NCBI GenBank assembly: GCA_040901795.1
Contig: JBBDYH010000064.1
Location: 70,545 to 134,544, forward strand
DNA from: JBBDYH01 sp040901795
Lineage (GTDB): Bacteria; Planctomycetota; Planctomycetia; Pirellulales; JALHPA01
Direction of reading: 5' to 3'
DNA length: 64,000 nt
Shown here: piece after piece, positions 35,243 to 44,104 of the stretch
Numbering within the stretch: position 1 is the first letter of the stretch
Layout of the letters: every line of letters begins with the position of its first letter
Notes under the pieces: model-generated
Told to the model about the DNA's origin: nothing
Databases searched by the model: none
Seen by the model: the letters and a program-made list of their open reading frames with translations, nothing else
Position numbers and translations under genes: made by a program

Positions 35243-38146
35243 TCAGCGCCGCCTGGCGGGTAGGGCAACCCCAAGCCCTTGTTCGTCTTGCTCGACGTCC
35301 ATCAACTCGTCGAGTGCAGAGAACAAGAACCAATCCAGACCCGCCCCACCGATCAGTCGATCAGCGGCAAAATCATTGAACACGGTGGTGTCGTTGAGCG
35401 CCGGCGAAACCGCGTAGCGGAGGTTTTGCAGTCGCTCGGCGTAATTGGCCGACGACTGCCAGCGGTGGTGAAGCGACGCGAGCAAGCCCGGATCGTACTC
35501 CCAGGCGCTATAGTCTGAGCAAAGCAGGTCGCTGTCCCCGGCGCTGGGAGATGGGCCATGACCGTTGAGCACGTCCGCGCCTAATCCGCCAAAGAGCAGA
35601 TCCCGAGCTGCATAGCCAAAGAGCTGATCGTCGCCCGCGCCACCCACCAATACGTTCGTGCCAGCACTGCCGACAAGAATGTCGTTGCCGTCCTGGCCGA
35701 AAAGCATGGCGCTGCGCGTGAGTCTTTGATCGACGCGGATCGTATCATGCCCACCCTGGCCGAATGCGACGATCGAGCCATCGAACGCAAACGGGCCGAC
35801 GCCGTGGCCGTTGAATGAAAGGTGCACGCCATTCGCGCCAGGCTGAAACACGATTTGATCGTTAGCGGAATCGAAGCCACCGACGACCAGCGATCGCCGA
35901 GTGGAATCTAGCGGGTCAGGCTGGAACGTGACCAACTGCACCGTCACCGGCAGGTCAGCCGTGCGCACGTTGCCATTGGTATCGCGAAGCGTGAGCCGCA
36001 CTATTCGGTCGCCGAGCGCTTTGTAAGTGTGCCAGAACGAGACAGCGCCTTCGGTGACGCCGCCGAGGGAACTGATCGACACAAAGCCGCTATCGATCGT
36101 GCCGTCACCCCAATCAATCACTGCGGTGTAATTGCTCGCGGGTGTGCCGTCGGTGAAGGAAACCGAGTAGCTTCGCAACTGCCCCGGCACGGCGACGGAA
36201 GGGCCATTGATCGGTAACAGATTGAAAAGCGGTTCAGTCGCAGCAGTCTGTTCGAAGGCCGGCCCGCCGGGGTCGTGTATTATGCCATCCGCGACTAGAC
36301 CCCCGCGCGAGGTGTCTCCGCGCTCACCGTCAATAAAATGCAGTACAATTCGGTCCGTGAATCCATCGCCGTTATCGTCGAGGATCAGAGCGCCTGTGCC
36401 GTTGCGATAAGAAAACTGATGCCATCCTAAAAATCCGAACTCTACACCGAATTTATAGTAATTGTGGATTACTAGCCCCGGGGGGAGCGTCATGGTGACG
36501 GTTGCCGACCCCCGCAGAGGCAACCCAACGAGTTGGAAGTCGAAGAATCCAAGCGGAAAGATCGCGGCCGATGGGGCGATATCGAGAAACGGTGGGTTGG
36601 TAGTCGCTATTGCGTTGTAGATCAACGTCCCTGGCGATGCGGTCAACGTTACCGATTGCCCCGATGCCGTTGGCAGCGTGACACTCTGAGTAGCGTTGCC
36701 GTCTCGTTGGCCGTCTTCATCCAAATCACCAAAAAGGCTCTCGAACTCGATGACATAATTTCCCCCTGCCAAACCATCGAGGTCACCGTCGAGCGGCACG
36801 CCGTACCAGCCGGTGAATCGACTGCTCTGCACGGTCAGCCGATAGTGGCCATCGGGCAGACGGTCCGCACCCATTCCATCGCTTAAAGTAAATTCGACCT
36901 CGGATCGCTCGGCGGTGCTTCCCGAACTGGGACGTTGCACCACATGAAAACCTGAGGGAAGCCAATTGCCGGCGTCGTCGCGCTTGTCTATTACGAACGA
37001 ATCCGCACGTTCTCCGAATTGCATCTCACGATTGAGCACGACGGCGTCGAATTCTCGCACGAGACCGTCTCTTCGCATGGGGGTAAGAGCCGCAATCTGC
37101 GGCGGACCAACGACAGTGATGTGTACTGTGGCGACGTTGCTGTCGAGGAATCCGTCGCTGACTTTGTACGTGAAACTATCGGGGCCGCGAAAACCAGGAT
37201 TCGGCCGATAGCTCCAACTGCCGTCCGGATTGACCGTGGCCGAGCCGATCGCCTCATCCACAAGTTCAGCGAAGATTGGATCGAAGTCAGGGTCAAAGTT
37301 AAGACTAGAGCGAGTGAGATCAAGTAAATCGTTGTTCGCAACGTTCACTCCGGCCGAGTCGGCCGGCACAAGGATGCGGCCGTCAAACTTTTCCAAAGGA
37401 TTGGTAAAATTGAACTGTGGCAGATCTTGGGCCCTCGGGGGCCGATTGGGGACAGAAAGCGAATAAGTCGACACGTTACTATTGACATATCCGTCGTTGA
37501 CTCTGAACGCAAAGCTGTCGCTTCCCAACACAGCGCCTACAAATGGAACATACGTGAAACTCTGATCCTCGATGGTAAGCGTGCCGTGCTGGGGAGGCGT
37601 TACGACGTGGATTGTCAATGGATCGCCGTCGTCATCGTGAATGACGCGATCCAAACTAAAACTCCCGATGAACGGCGCTCCGCGCTCTACTTGATCGTTC
37701 ACAAAGTCTTCTGTCGTTGGTGGTTGATTTGCCACCGTGATACGAATGATCGCGGAATTACCGGTCACAAATCCATCGTTGGCCGCAAACAAAAAATGGT
37801 CGTCCAGAATTCTTCCGTCGGGCTGATTGGTTGTGTACCTGAACGATCCGTCTTGGTTGATGGTGACGTTGCCATGTTGTCCGTCTTGTGTAAGCACTAG
37901 CGTGAGCGGATCGCCGTCGTGGTCCTCGACCAAGTCGCGCAACCCAGGCGCAGGAATCGTGAATTGCCCTAGCTCGCCATGAGGACGTACAAACCGTTCG
38001 TCAAAAGCCAAAGGCGATCTATTAACCCTGACGATGACAGTGCCGATGGCGCTGCCGCCGCGCCCATCGCTGATCGTGTACGTGAAGGTGTCGACGCCGT
38101 GGAAGCCGGCGTTGGGCGTGTAGGCAACATCATCGCCGCGGTTCAC
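35243..38146 (-). CDS. Headless Big/cadherin-RTX surface protein
   Basis: The open frame (967 residues from GTG 38146) begins inside a cadherin/Big repeat (DDVAYTPNAGFHGVDTFTYTISDGRGG) with no signal peptide or leader. Several such repeats follow (PNPGFRGPDSFTYKVSDG), then a choice-of-anchor-U-like domain (LPPGLVIHNYYKFG, DGIIHDPGGPAF), a PKD-like unit and RTX motifs (FGQDGNDILVGSAGTNVLVGG) with a C-terminal RTX tail. The 5' end overlaps the end of a truncated PEP-type gene in another frame. As it stands it would not be exported, unless made as a frameshift fusion with that gene. Confidence 0.8.
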   Translation of the reverse strand: MNRGDDVAYTPNAGFHGVDTFTYTISDGRGGSAIGTVIVRVNRSPLAFDERFVRPHGELGQFTIPAPGLRDLVEDHDGDPLTLVLTQDGQHGNVTINQDGSFRYTTNQPDGRILDDHFLFAANDGFVTGNSAIIRITVANQPPTTEDFVNDQVERGAPFIGSFSLDRVIHDDDGDPLTIHVVTPPQHGTLTIEDQSFTYVPFVGAVLGSDSFAFRVNDGYVNSNVSTYSLSVPNRPPRAQDLPQFNFTNPLEKFDGRILVPADSAGVNVANNDLLDLTRSSLNFDPDFDPIFAELVDEAIGSATVNPDGSWSYRPNPGFRGPDSFTYKVSDGFLDSNVATVHITVVGPPQIAALTPMRRDGLVREFDAVVLNREMQFGERADSFVIDKRDDAGNWLPSGFHVVQRPSSGSTAERSEVEFTLSDGMGADRLPDGHYRLTVQSSRFTGWYGVPLDGDLDGLAGGNYVIEFESLFGDLDEDGQRDGNATQSVTLPTASGQSVTLTASPGTLIYNAIATTNPPFLDIAPSAAIFPLGFFDFQLVGLPLRGSATVTMTLPPGLVIHNYYKFGVEFGFLGWHQFSYRNGTGALILDDNGDGFTDRIVLHFIDGERGDTSRGGLVADGIIHDPGGPAFEQTAATEPLFNLLPINGPSVAVPGQLRSYSVSFTDGTPASNYTAVIDWGDGTIDSGFVSISSLGGVTEGAVSFWHTYKALGDRIVRLTLRDTNGNVRTADLPVTVQLVTFQPDPLDSTRRSLVVGGFDSANDQIVFQPGANGVHLSFNGHGVGPFAFDGSIVAFGQGGHDTIRVDQRLTRSAMLFGQDGNDILVGSAGTNVLVGGAGDDQLFGYAARDLLFGGLGADVLNGHGPSPSAGDSDLLCSDYSAWEYDPGLLASLHHRWQSSANYAERLQNLRYAVSPALNDTTVFNDFAADRLIGGAGLDWFLFSALDELMDVEQDEQGLGVALPARRR

Positions 38147-39476
38147 CGCTGTTCTGTGCGTAGCCGATCGAGCGCGACTCGGGTTCTATTGCATTGGCCG
38201 CTGCCGCAGTGCTGCTGGTGATCCCCCTGCCACTCCAACTCGCGCCCAAGCCGGCTCCACCGCGGCCGGAAATGATTTGCTCGCGGATCGTGGCCGCGGG
38301 ACTTGCGCCACTGTAATCGATTACCGCCGAGCCGTTGTTCAGATCCAGCGTCGCGGTAGGCGCAGTGCCGCCAGCGATTGCAAAAGCGCCAAACACCGAG
38401 GGGCCTGATCCTGGCGCGCTGGGATCAGGCTTGATTTGCACCGTGCCGGCATCGATCGATAATGCGCCGGCTTGGATCCGGTTCACGCTCAATTTGCCCG
38501 GGCCGCTTTTCCCTACGTTGACCCCTGCGGCGTTCACTACCCCGGACATCGCCAGAGTGCTTTCGGCGGGTGAAACGCCGATCACCGTGTTATCGGCCAG
38601 CGTGAGCGGTGCGCCGATAGCATGGCTGCCGCGAGCAACGTTGATTTGCGCCTCACCGCTCGTTGCGTCGAGCGTAAGAGCGTTTGATCCAGCGATCGTA
38701 TAAGTGCTTGTGGTATCGAAATCGATTCGGCCTACGGTGATCGGAACATCGACATTCACCGTGCGCGGCTGAGTGATAACGCCGCCCAACACCGCCCGAC
38801 CGTCTGCCGAGTTGGGGACGGCGCCGTTGCTCCAGTTGGTCGCTTGCGACCAATTTCCGTTGGCGTCAACGTTCCAAGTCGGAATCGTCGCCACGGCGTT
38901 GAGGCGGACGTCGTCGAAATGGACAAAAGCAAATTGCGAAACTGGGTCCGTATTGACCAAACGGATTTCCAAGCTTTCGCCGAGCAGCGGATCATTCGCA
39001 GCAGCCATGTAAGTCGTAACCGTTTCAACAAACTCGCCGTGAGTGGGAAGTGGCGAGCTGGACTGAGCCAGCAGATTGTCGCCGGCGAGAAGTTGAATTG
39101 CGAATGGCGGCACTGGAAGCGGGCTATTTCGAAAGTGGCCAACGTATACCGAAAGTTCGTACTGTGTGTTCCCTGTCAAGATGGCTGGGAGCGGCTGCGA
39201 CAAGTGCCCACCGCCGTTCTTTATGCCGACGACTTGTGAACCGTCAGGAATCAGCGAAAAATCGTTTGGCAAATTTGGACGCCAGATCCCTGACGCTTGG
39301 GGAGTTAGGTCCGAACGAATCCATCCAGGAGTAATTCCGGTCGCCGCGCGGCCGGTCACTGGATCTTCAAAGCTGGAATTGACGATCGGAATCGGAACCG
39401 CGTGTGCAGTTCGCGAAAGGGGCAAGCCGCAAAGGCAGATGATTGCGGCAACAGATTCAAAACTACGGCGTTTCAT
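38130..39476 (-). CDS. Truncated paralogue of the PEP-CTERM beta-helix proteins
   Basis: ATG 39476 follows AAAGGAAG. The 448-residue protein has a signal peptide, a galactose-binding-like head (IVNSSFEDPVTGRAATGITPGW to FVHFDDVRLNAV) and the beta-helix segment shared with 20638-22371 and 51329-53368 (SGPGKLSVNRIQAGALSI). It follows the paralogues up to RSIGYA-NS, then ends GEPRR at a stop. The EF-hand repeats and PEP anchor are gone, replaced by the headless RTX gene. The product may be secreted but unanchored. Hairpin element B lies in its leader. Confidence 0.85.
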   Translation of the reverse strand: MKRRSFESVAAIICLCGLPLSRTAHAVPIPIVNSSFEDPVTGRAATGITPGWIRSDLTPQASGIWRPNLPNDFSLIPDGSQVVGIKNGGGHLSQPLPAILTGNTQYELSVYVGHFRNSPLPVPPFAIQLLAGDNLLAQSSSPLPTHGEFVETVTTYMAAANDPLLGESLEIRLVNTDPVSQFAFVHFDDVRLNAVATIPTWNVDANGNWSQATNWSNGAVPNSADGRAVLGGVITQPRTVNVDVPITVGRIDFDTTSTYTIAGSNALTLDATSGEAQINVARGSHAIGAPLTLADNTVIGVSPAESTLAMSGVVNAAGVNVGKSGPGKLSVNRIQAGALSIDAGTVQIKPDPSAPGSGPSVFGAFAIAGGTAPTATLDLNNGSAVIDYSGASPAATIREQIISGRGGAGLGASWSGRGITSSTAAAANAIEPESRSIGYAQNSGEPRR

Positions 39477-39491
39477 ACTTCTTTCTTCCTT

Positions 39492-39605
39492 TCGCGGTCT
39501 GCGTTAGGATGAAAATGCACGTCCCCGGCGCGCAGACCGAGCGCCGCGGCGGGTATAGGCCGGTGAGGAGCTTGCTTGGCGGTAAGACCTCACCGGCCGC
39601 TTTCA
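39492..39605 (-). promoter_or_regulatory. Conserved two-hairpin 5' element, copy B
   Basis: Stem 1: GGCCGGTGAG/CTCACCGGCC (39589-39598 with 39558-39567). Stem 2: CGGTCTGCG/CGCAGACCG (39531-39539 with 39495-39503). The stem 2 arm is directly followed by the AAAGGAAG ribosome-binding site, so folding could expose or hide translation initiation. Confidence 0.6.
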
Positions 39606-39632
39606 CCTTCAATCAGGCCGTAGAGCTTCTTA

Positions 39633-40052
39633 TTACGACGGCAGCATGCCGACCTGTCGCATGAAGGAAGCTGCATCCCAATAGTCAGACTCACGCCGGA
39701 TTTTTTCGGAATCCAGCTCGAGAATGCTCGAGCCACAGACGGACGAGAAGCACTTGCCAGTCGCGGGCATGCCTGGGAAGTCGCCTTGATGGGTGCCAGA
39801 CATGACCCACTCGATGGCTGCCCACTTCTCAGCGGCAAACGATCTTGTCAATTCAATTTTGAAATCGGGGACCGCCGCGAAGGCGACGCTCGCGAAAGCA
39901 CGAAGTTCCTCTTGCCCGCAAGCGACCACGCCGAACGGAACATCCTCGAAGATGCAATCGGTGGTGAAAAGGGCAAGAAGCTGTTCGGGATCGTGCGATG
40001 ACCACGCCGCCGCCCAACGATTGAACAATGGCTGCAAATCAAAACTTGCCAT
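39633..40052 (-). CDS. SnoaL/NTF2-like small protein
   Basis: The 139-residue protein has the NTF2-fold pattern of SnoaL-like polyketide cyclases and ketosteroid isomerases: FNRWAAAWSSHDPEQLLALFTTDCIFEDVP, a central GQEELRAFA, EWVMSGTHQGDFPGMPATGK and a final DYWDAASFMRQVGMLP. Such domains bind small hydrophobic ligands; the substrate is unknown. It is 27 bases after the TPR kinase stop on the same strand, so it may be the last gene of the ECF2-kinase unit. Confidence 0.88.
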   Translation of the reverse strand: MASFDLQPLFNRWAAAWSSHDPEQLLALFTTDCIFEDVPFGVVACGQEELRAFASVAFAAVPDFKIELTRSFAAEKWAAIEWVMSGTHQGDFPGMPATGKCFSSVCGSSILELDSEKIRRESDYWDAASFMRQVGMLPS

Positions 40053-40079
40053 CAGCTCTCGCCTTCCTCAACTGAAGCC

Positions 40080-42344
40080 CTACTTGGCTTGTTCTTTGGT
40101 GCGCGAGACGTTCTCCATTTTCCTGGTCGCCGCTTCGGCTTCCTCGCGGAGCAATGCATCCAACTCTTCCCGCTTGCCTGCCGATTCCAGGGCGAATTTC
40201 AACGCCTTGTTCGCCATTTGGATGTACTTGTGATCCTCGGAGTAGTGGCGGCGAAAGATCGCTAATGCTTCGCGTGCCGTGGATTCCGCTTCCTCGTACT
40301 TTCCCTGATTCCTCAACGGCACCGAGAGGGTTATGAGCGCCCATGCCAGCTCGGGATGGTAGGGTCCACGCAAACGCCGATGTAGCCTGACGGCCTCGCG
40401 AGCGTGCTTCTCTGCTTCAACGAATTTGGACTGCCGGTTTTCGGCTCCGGCCAGACCATGCAGCAAACTCGCGACTTCCGGGAACTCGGTTTCAGGCGTT
40501 CGCGCCGCCAGCAGGAGTGCCTCCTTCGCGACCGCTTCCGATTCGGAATATCGCTGCGCATTGCTGAGGATGAGCTGCAGCGTCGAATAGGCGTACAGGA
40601 CCGGTTGGCCACCAGTGCCGAGCTTACGGTAAATATCTAGGGCTTCGCGGACGTTGGCTTCCGCCTCCGCAAGTTGGCTTGTTTGACGCTGGTTCGAAGC
40701 AAGTTCGGCCAGGCTCTGGGCCACCAGCTCGTGCTGCGTGCCATAGACGCGGCGCCGCAGCGCCAATGCCCGCTCCAAATGGCTTTGGGCCTTGTCCGCA
40801 ATGCCCAGCTTGCGGTACGCCAGACCGATCGTGGCCCGCACGTGGGCCTCCACTTCAGGTTTACCCTCCAGCTCGTTGCCGATCTCGGCCGAAAAATCAT
40901 CCAGAAGCTGACGAACCGTGTAATCAATTCCCTTGACTTCATCAGGATTGGCCGACGCGATCATCTGTTGAAGCAGCTTCAAAGTCGCTTGCGCCTTAGC
41001 GCTCTCGGCGGTGACTTGGGCAAGTGCGGTCGCCTTCGCGTCGCGCTCCCGCTTGATCGCCAGGTTGCTGATGCCCAGCGCCGCCACACTGACGAGCAGC
41101 AATGCTACAAAGGCCGCCGCCACTTTGTTCCGGCGCACGAATTTGCGGAGGCGATACCGAGCCGACGGCGGATACGCCTGCACTGGCTCATTGTTCAAGT
41201 ACCGCTCGATGTCCTCTGCCAAGCTGCTGGCTGAGTCGTAGCGGCGGTTGCGATCCTTGTCGAGGCACTTCATCACGATCCAATCGAGGTCGCCGCGGAT
41301 CATCTGCCAGAGGCGGCGGGCGTCGGTGCGGCGGCGCTCGGCCACAGTGCTGGTCAGATCGGCCGCCAACGTGCTGAGGCGTTCGCTGGGGCGCGGCGGC
41401 TCCTCCTCGCGGATGATCCGGCGCAACTCATCGAACGGCGCCGCGTGTAACCGCTCCTTCTGGAATGGCGTGGTGCCGGTGAGCAGCTCATAAAGCAGCA
41501 CGCCCAGCGAGTAAATGTCGGCCCGCGTATCCACACCCAGCGCGCTCAGCTCGGCCTGCTCGGGACTCATGTACATGGGCGTGCCGATCACTTGCGCATA
41601 GCCGGTCGCGAGCGAGTTCTCGGTCAGGCGCTGATTGATGGCTTTGGCTACGCCGAAGTCGATAATCTTTGGCGCGGGCCGGCCGTCCTGCATCGACACC
41701 AAGACATTGGTCGGCTTGATGTCGCGGTGAATGACTCCTTTTTGATGCGCATGCTGCACCGCCTGGCAGACCGAGACGAACAGCTCCAGTCGCTCGCGCG
41801 TGGTCAGGTTGCACTGGTCGCAGTATTCAGTGATGGGAACGCCTTGCACCAGCTCCATTACGAAATACGGCCGGCCGCTCGTCGTTTCGCCGGCATCGAG
41901 CACATGCGCGATGTTAGGGTGATCCATCAGCGCGAGCGCCTGCCGCTCGGCCTCAAAGCGGGCGACCACTTGCCGGCTGTCCATCCCCGGCTTGACGACC
42001 TTCAGAGCCACCTGGCGGCGCAACGGGCGAACCTGCTCGGCCATGAAGACGATGCCGAAGCCCCCTTCGCCGATCTGCTCCAGGAGCTTGTATGGTCCGA
42101 TCATCGCACCCGGCCGTTCGGCGAAGGAATTCTCATCGAAGCCGGTGCTCCCTTGGCGGGTGAAAGCGGCGCCGTCCAGGAATTTGCCGGCCTCGTGGTG
42201 GGCTCGAAGCAAACCTTCCACGCAGGCGCGCAGTTCCCGATCGCCGGCACACGCACGATCGAGGTGGGCGACGCGCTGTTGCTCGGAGGCGCACTCCAGC
42301 GCTTCGGCAAAGATCGTCAGGGTATGTGGGCTGGACTGGCTCAT
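40080..42344 (-). CDS. Hanks-type Ser/Thr protein kinase with TPR repeats
   Basis: The 754-residue protein has a kinase domain at about 85-360: GEGGFGIVFMAE, VALKVVKPG, VIHRDIKPTNVL, DFGVAK, GTPMYMSPEQAE. A membrane helix (VAAAFVALLLVSVAALGISNLAI, about 410-432) is followed by a coiled linker and about five TPR motifs (AQSHLERALALRRRVYG, AEANVREALDIYRKLG, AEKHAREAVRLHRRLRG, AESTAREALAIFRRHY). It lies 79 bases downstream of ECF2, the classic planctomycete sigma-kinase pair. Confidence 0.95.
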   Translation of the reverse strand: MSQSSPHTLTIFAEALECASEQQRVAHLDRACAGDRELRACVEGLLRAHHEAGKFLDGAAFTRQGSTGFDENSFAERPGAMIGPYKLLEQIGEGGFGIVFMAEQVRPLRRQVALKVVKPGMDSRQVVARFEAERQALALMDHPNIAHVLDAGETTSGRPYFVMELVQGVPITEYCDQCNLTTRERLELFVSVCQAVQHAHQKGVIHRDIKPTNVLVSMQDGRPAPKIIDFGVAKAINQRLTENSLATGYAQVIGTPMYMSPEQAELSALGVDTRADIYSLGVLLYELLTGTTPFQKERLHAAPFDELRRIIREEEPPRPSERLSTLAADLTSTVAERRRTDARRLWQMIRGDLDWIVMKCLDKDRNRRYDSASSLAEDIERYLNNEPVQAYPPSARYRLRKFVRRNKVAAAFVALLLVSVAALGISNLAIKRERDAKATALAQVTAESAKAQATLKLLQQMIASANPDEVKGIDYTVRQLLDDFSAEIGNELEGKPEVEAHVRATIGLAYRKLGIADKAQSHLERALALRRRVYGTQHELVAQSLAELASNQRQTSQLAEAEANVREALDIYRKLGTGGQPVLYAYSTLQLILSNAQRYSESEAVAKEALLLAARTPETEFPEVASLLHGLAGAENRQSKFVEAEKHAREAVRLHRRLRGPYHPELAWALITLSVPLRNQGKYEEAESTAREALAIFRRHYSEDHKYIQMANKALKFALESAGKREELDALLREEAEAATRKMENVSRTKEQAK

Positions 42345-42423
42345 GGGGAACCCACGCCGGTTGACACACTACTATCAGTGCCCCGTTTCGCGGACAAGTG
42401 CGCCGGGCGGTCCGAAAGTTTTT

Positions 42424-43005
42424 CTAGGGTCCTTCGCGGTCCTGGGGTTTATCGCCACTCAAACTCTTGTAGATCCACGCGCGAGCGTAGGCCCAATAAC
42501 GGTCGGCGGTTCTCCGCGCCAGACCAAGGGCCGCGGCGGACTCCTCCAAAGTCAATCCAGCGAAGAAGCGGAGTTTGACAAGCTCGGCACACGCAGGATG
42601 ATGACCGGCAAGCTGTTCGAGGGCCTCGTCGATCGCGATCAGATCGTCATCCGCGGCGTCGTCCACGCACTCTACAGATTCCAACTGGACCCGGGTCCTT
42701 CGGCCGCCGCGTTTTTCGCGGTTCTTATCGCGTGCCCGATTGATAAGAATGCGCCGCATGGCTTCCGCCGCCGCGGCGAAGAAGTGACCTCGGCTGTTCC
42801 AGTGCCGCGCTTGATCGACGTCCACTAGCCGGACATAGGCTTCGTGGACCAAGGCCGTGGCCTGCAACGTCTGACCGCCTTTCTCGACCGCCATCTTGCA
42901 GGCCGCCAACCGACGCAGCTCGTCGTAGACCAAAGGCAGAAGCTGCTCCGCGGCGTGCGGGTCGCCCTGTTCAATGGCGGTCAGGATGCGCGTAACATCG
43001 CTCAT
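42424..43005 (-). CDS. ECF sigma factor paired with the TPR kinase
   Basis: ATG 43005 gives 193 residues starting MSDVTRILTAIEQGDPHAAEQ, nearly the same opening as ECF1. Regions 2 (TALVHEAYVRLVD, FFAAAAEAMRRILINRARDKN) and 4 (LVKLRFFAGLTLEESAAALGLARRTADRYWAYARAWIY) are intact. A longer frame to 43425 is antisense to the arginine dihydrolase-like gene and rejected. It likely directs transcription in response to kinase-transduced signals. Confidence 0.93.
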   Translation of the reverse strand: MSDVTRILTAIEQGDPHAAEQLLPLVYDELRRLAACKMAVEKGGQTLQATALVHEAYVRLVDVDQARHWNSRGHFFAAAAEAMRRILINRARDKNREKRGGRRTRVQLESVECVDDAADDDLIAIDEALEQLAGHHPACAELVKLRFFAGLTLEESAAALGLARRTADRYWAYARAWIYKSLSGDKPQDREGP

Positions 43006-43061
43006 AAGCCCCCCGGCGATACAAGACAGCCGCCATTGTACCGTCGGTTGGAACGAGATGC
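43006..43061 (-). promoter_or_regulatory. Conserved upstream region of ECF sigma gene 2
   Basis: It matches 35157-35212 with the same ACCGACG, TACAAT and GGCTGTCTTGTATCGCCGG blocks at the same distance from the start codon. Confidence 0.55.
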
Positions 43062-43102
43062 TCTCAGTAAACAAACGCCCTAATCTGACGTGCCGCCGGC
43101 GG

Positions 43103-43936
43103 CTAAACCGTTGCGGCTGCATTCTTCCAAACCGCTGCTTCCTCCCCATCGAGCCGGAGCGTGAGGCACTTGGCGCTGCCGCCGGCTTTGACGAATTCGA
43201 AGAGCGGCGTTTCGCGAGGCATGAAGCCGGCCTCGCGGAGTGCGGCGTGCAGCTCCGGGCAGCCGGTGTTGGTGACGACCGTCCGGCCGACCACCACGGC
43301 GTTGCAGGCGAAGCTCCGGGCTTCCTCGTCGCGTACCTGAATGAGCCGCGGCACATGGGCGGCCAGTGCCGTGCGGCCGTATTCATCGAACGCCGGCGGG
43401 TAATAAATCGCCACGCCGGGCGCAAGCGGGCAGAAGCACGTGTCGAGATGGTAGTAATACGGATCGACCAATTCCAGCGGGATCACGCGGCAGCCGAGCA
43501 TCTCGCCAATCTCTTGATGTCCCCGCGCGTGGCTGCGGATGCGATAGCCGGCGAAGAGAGTATCGCCGCAGAACAGCGCGTCGCCGGCCCCCTCGAAATG
43601 CAGTTCTTCGGTGACCTGCTGGATTTCAAACCCGTCGGCGCGGAGCCAGGCTTCGTCGAAAGGCGCTTCGCCTTGCCGCTCCGGATGCCGGAATCGCGCC
43701 ATCACAGCGATGCGGCGGTAGATCATCGCCGCGTTGGCGGTAAAGACCATATCGGGCAAACCCTCGACCGGCGGAAGGATTGCAATCTCCGCGCCGGCCT
43801 CGACCAGCAGGCTGCGCAGGCCCTCCCACTGCACGCGCGCGACGGCCGCCTCGCTTTGTCGCTCGCGCGACATCCACGGATTGATTTCGTAGTGGATGCC
43901 GTAGTAATCGGGCGGGCACATGAGGATGCGAGGCAT
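43103..43936 (-). CDS. Arginine dihydrolase-like guanidine hydrolase (ArgZ/AgrE N-domain type)
   Basis: The 277-residue protein opens MCPPDYYGIHYEINPWMS, typical of the amidinotransferase-fold arginine dihydrolase (arginine to ornithine, CO2 and two ammonia). Catalytic-type residues are in place: FTAN (N68), HFEGAGDAL (E115), HLDTCFCPL (H163) and GGSAKCLTLRL (nucleophile C257). Dimethylarginine hydrolase is the closest alternative. The gene upstream on the same strand encodes the ornithine cyclodeaminase-like partner that is fused to this domain in cyanobacterial AgrE/ArgZ. Confidence 0.85.
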   Translation of the reverse strand: MPRILMCPPDYYGIHYEINPWMSRERQSEAAVARVQWEGLRSLLVEAGAEIAILPPVEGLPDMVFTANAAMIYRRIAVMARFRHPERQGEAPFDEAWLRADGFEIQQVTEELHFEGAGDALFCGDTLFAGYRIRSHARGHQEIGEMLGCRVIPLELVDPYYYHLDTCFCPLAPGVAIYYPPAFDEYGRTALAAHVPRLIQVRDEEARSFACNAVVVGRTVVTNTGCPELHAALREAGFMPRETPLFEFVKAGGSAKCLTLRLDGEEAAVWKNAAATV

Positions 43937-43992
43937 TGCCGAGGGTTCGGGGTTCAGGGTTCAGCAAGTCTAGCCGCCGCCGGTACGGCGGC

Positions 43993-44011
43993 GGGGGGGG
44001 GGGGGGGGGGG
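43993..44011. repeat. Poly-G tract of 19
   Basis: Nineteen consecutive G residues follow CGGCGGC in the gap between the arginine dihydrolase-like gene and the TIGR00300-type gene, and ACGTTAGTCCCCC follows. A TTCAGGG heptamer pair (43941-43964) and a short palindrome TGCGAC/GTCGCA (44072-44089) lie nearby. Confidence 0.9.
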
Positions 44012-44104
44012 ACGTTAGTCCCCCGCTCACGTTGCACTTCAAAAGAGTATCGACGAACGAAGGTAAATGGCTGCGACTCACAAGTCGCAAATGGAATCGC
44101 GGAA

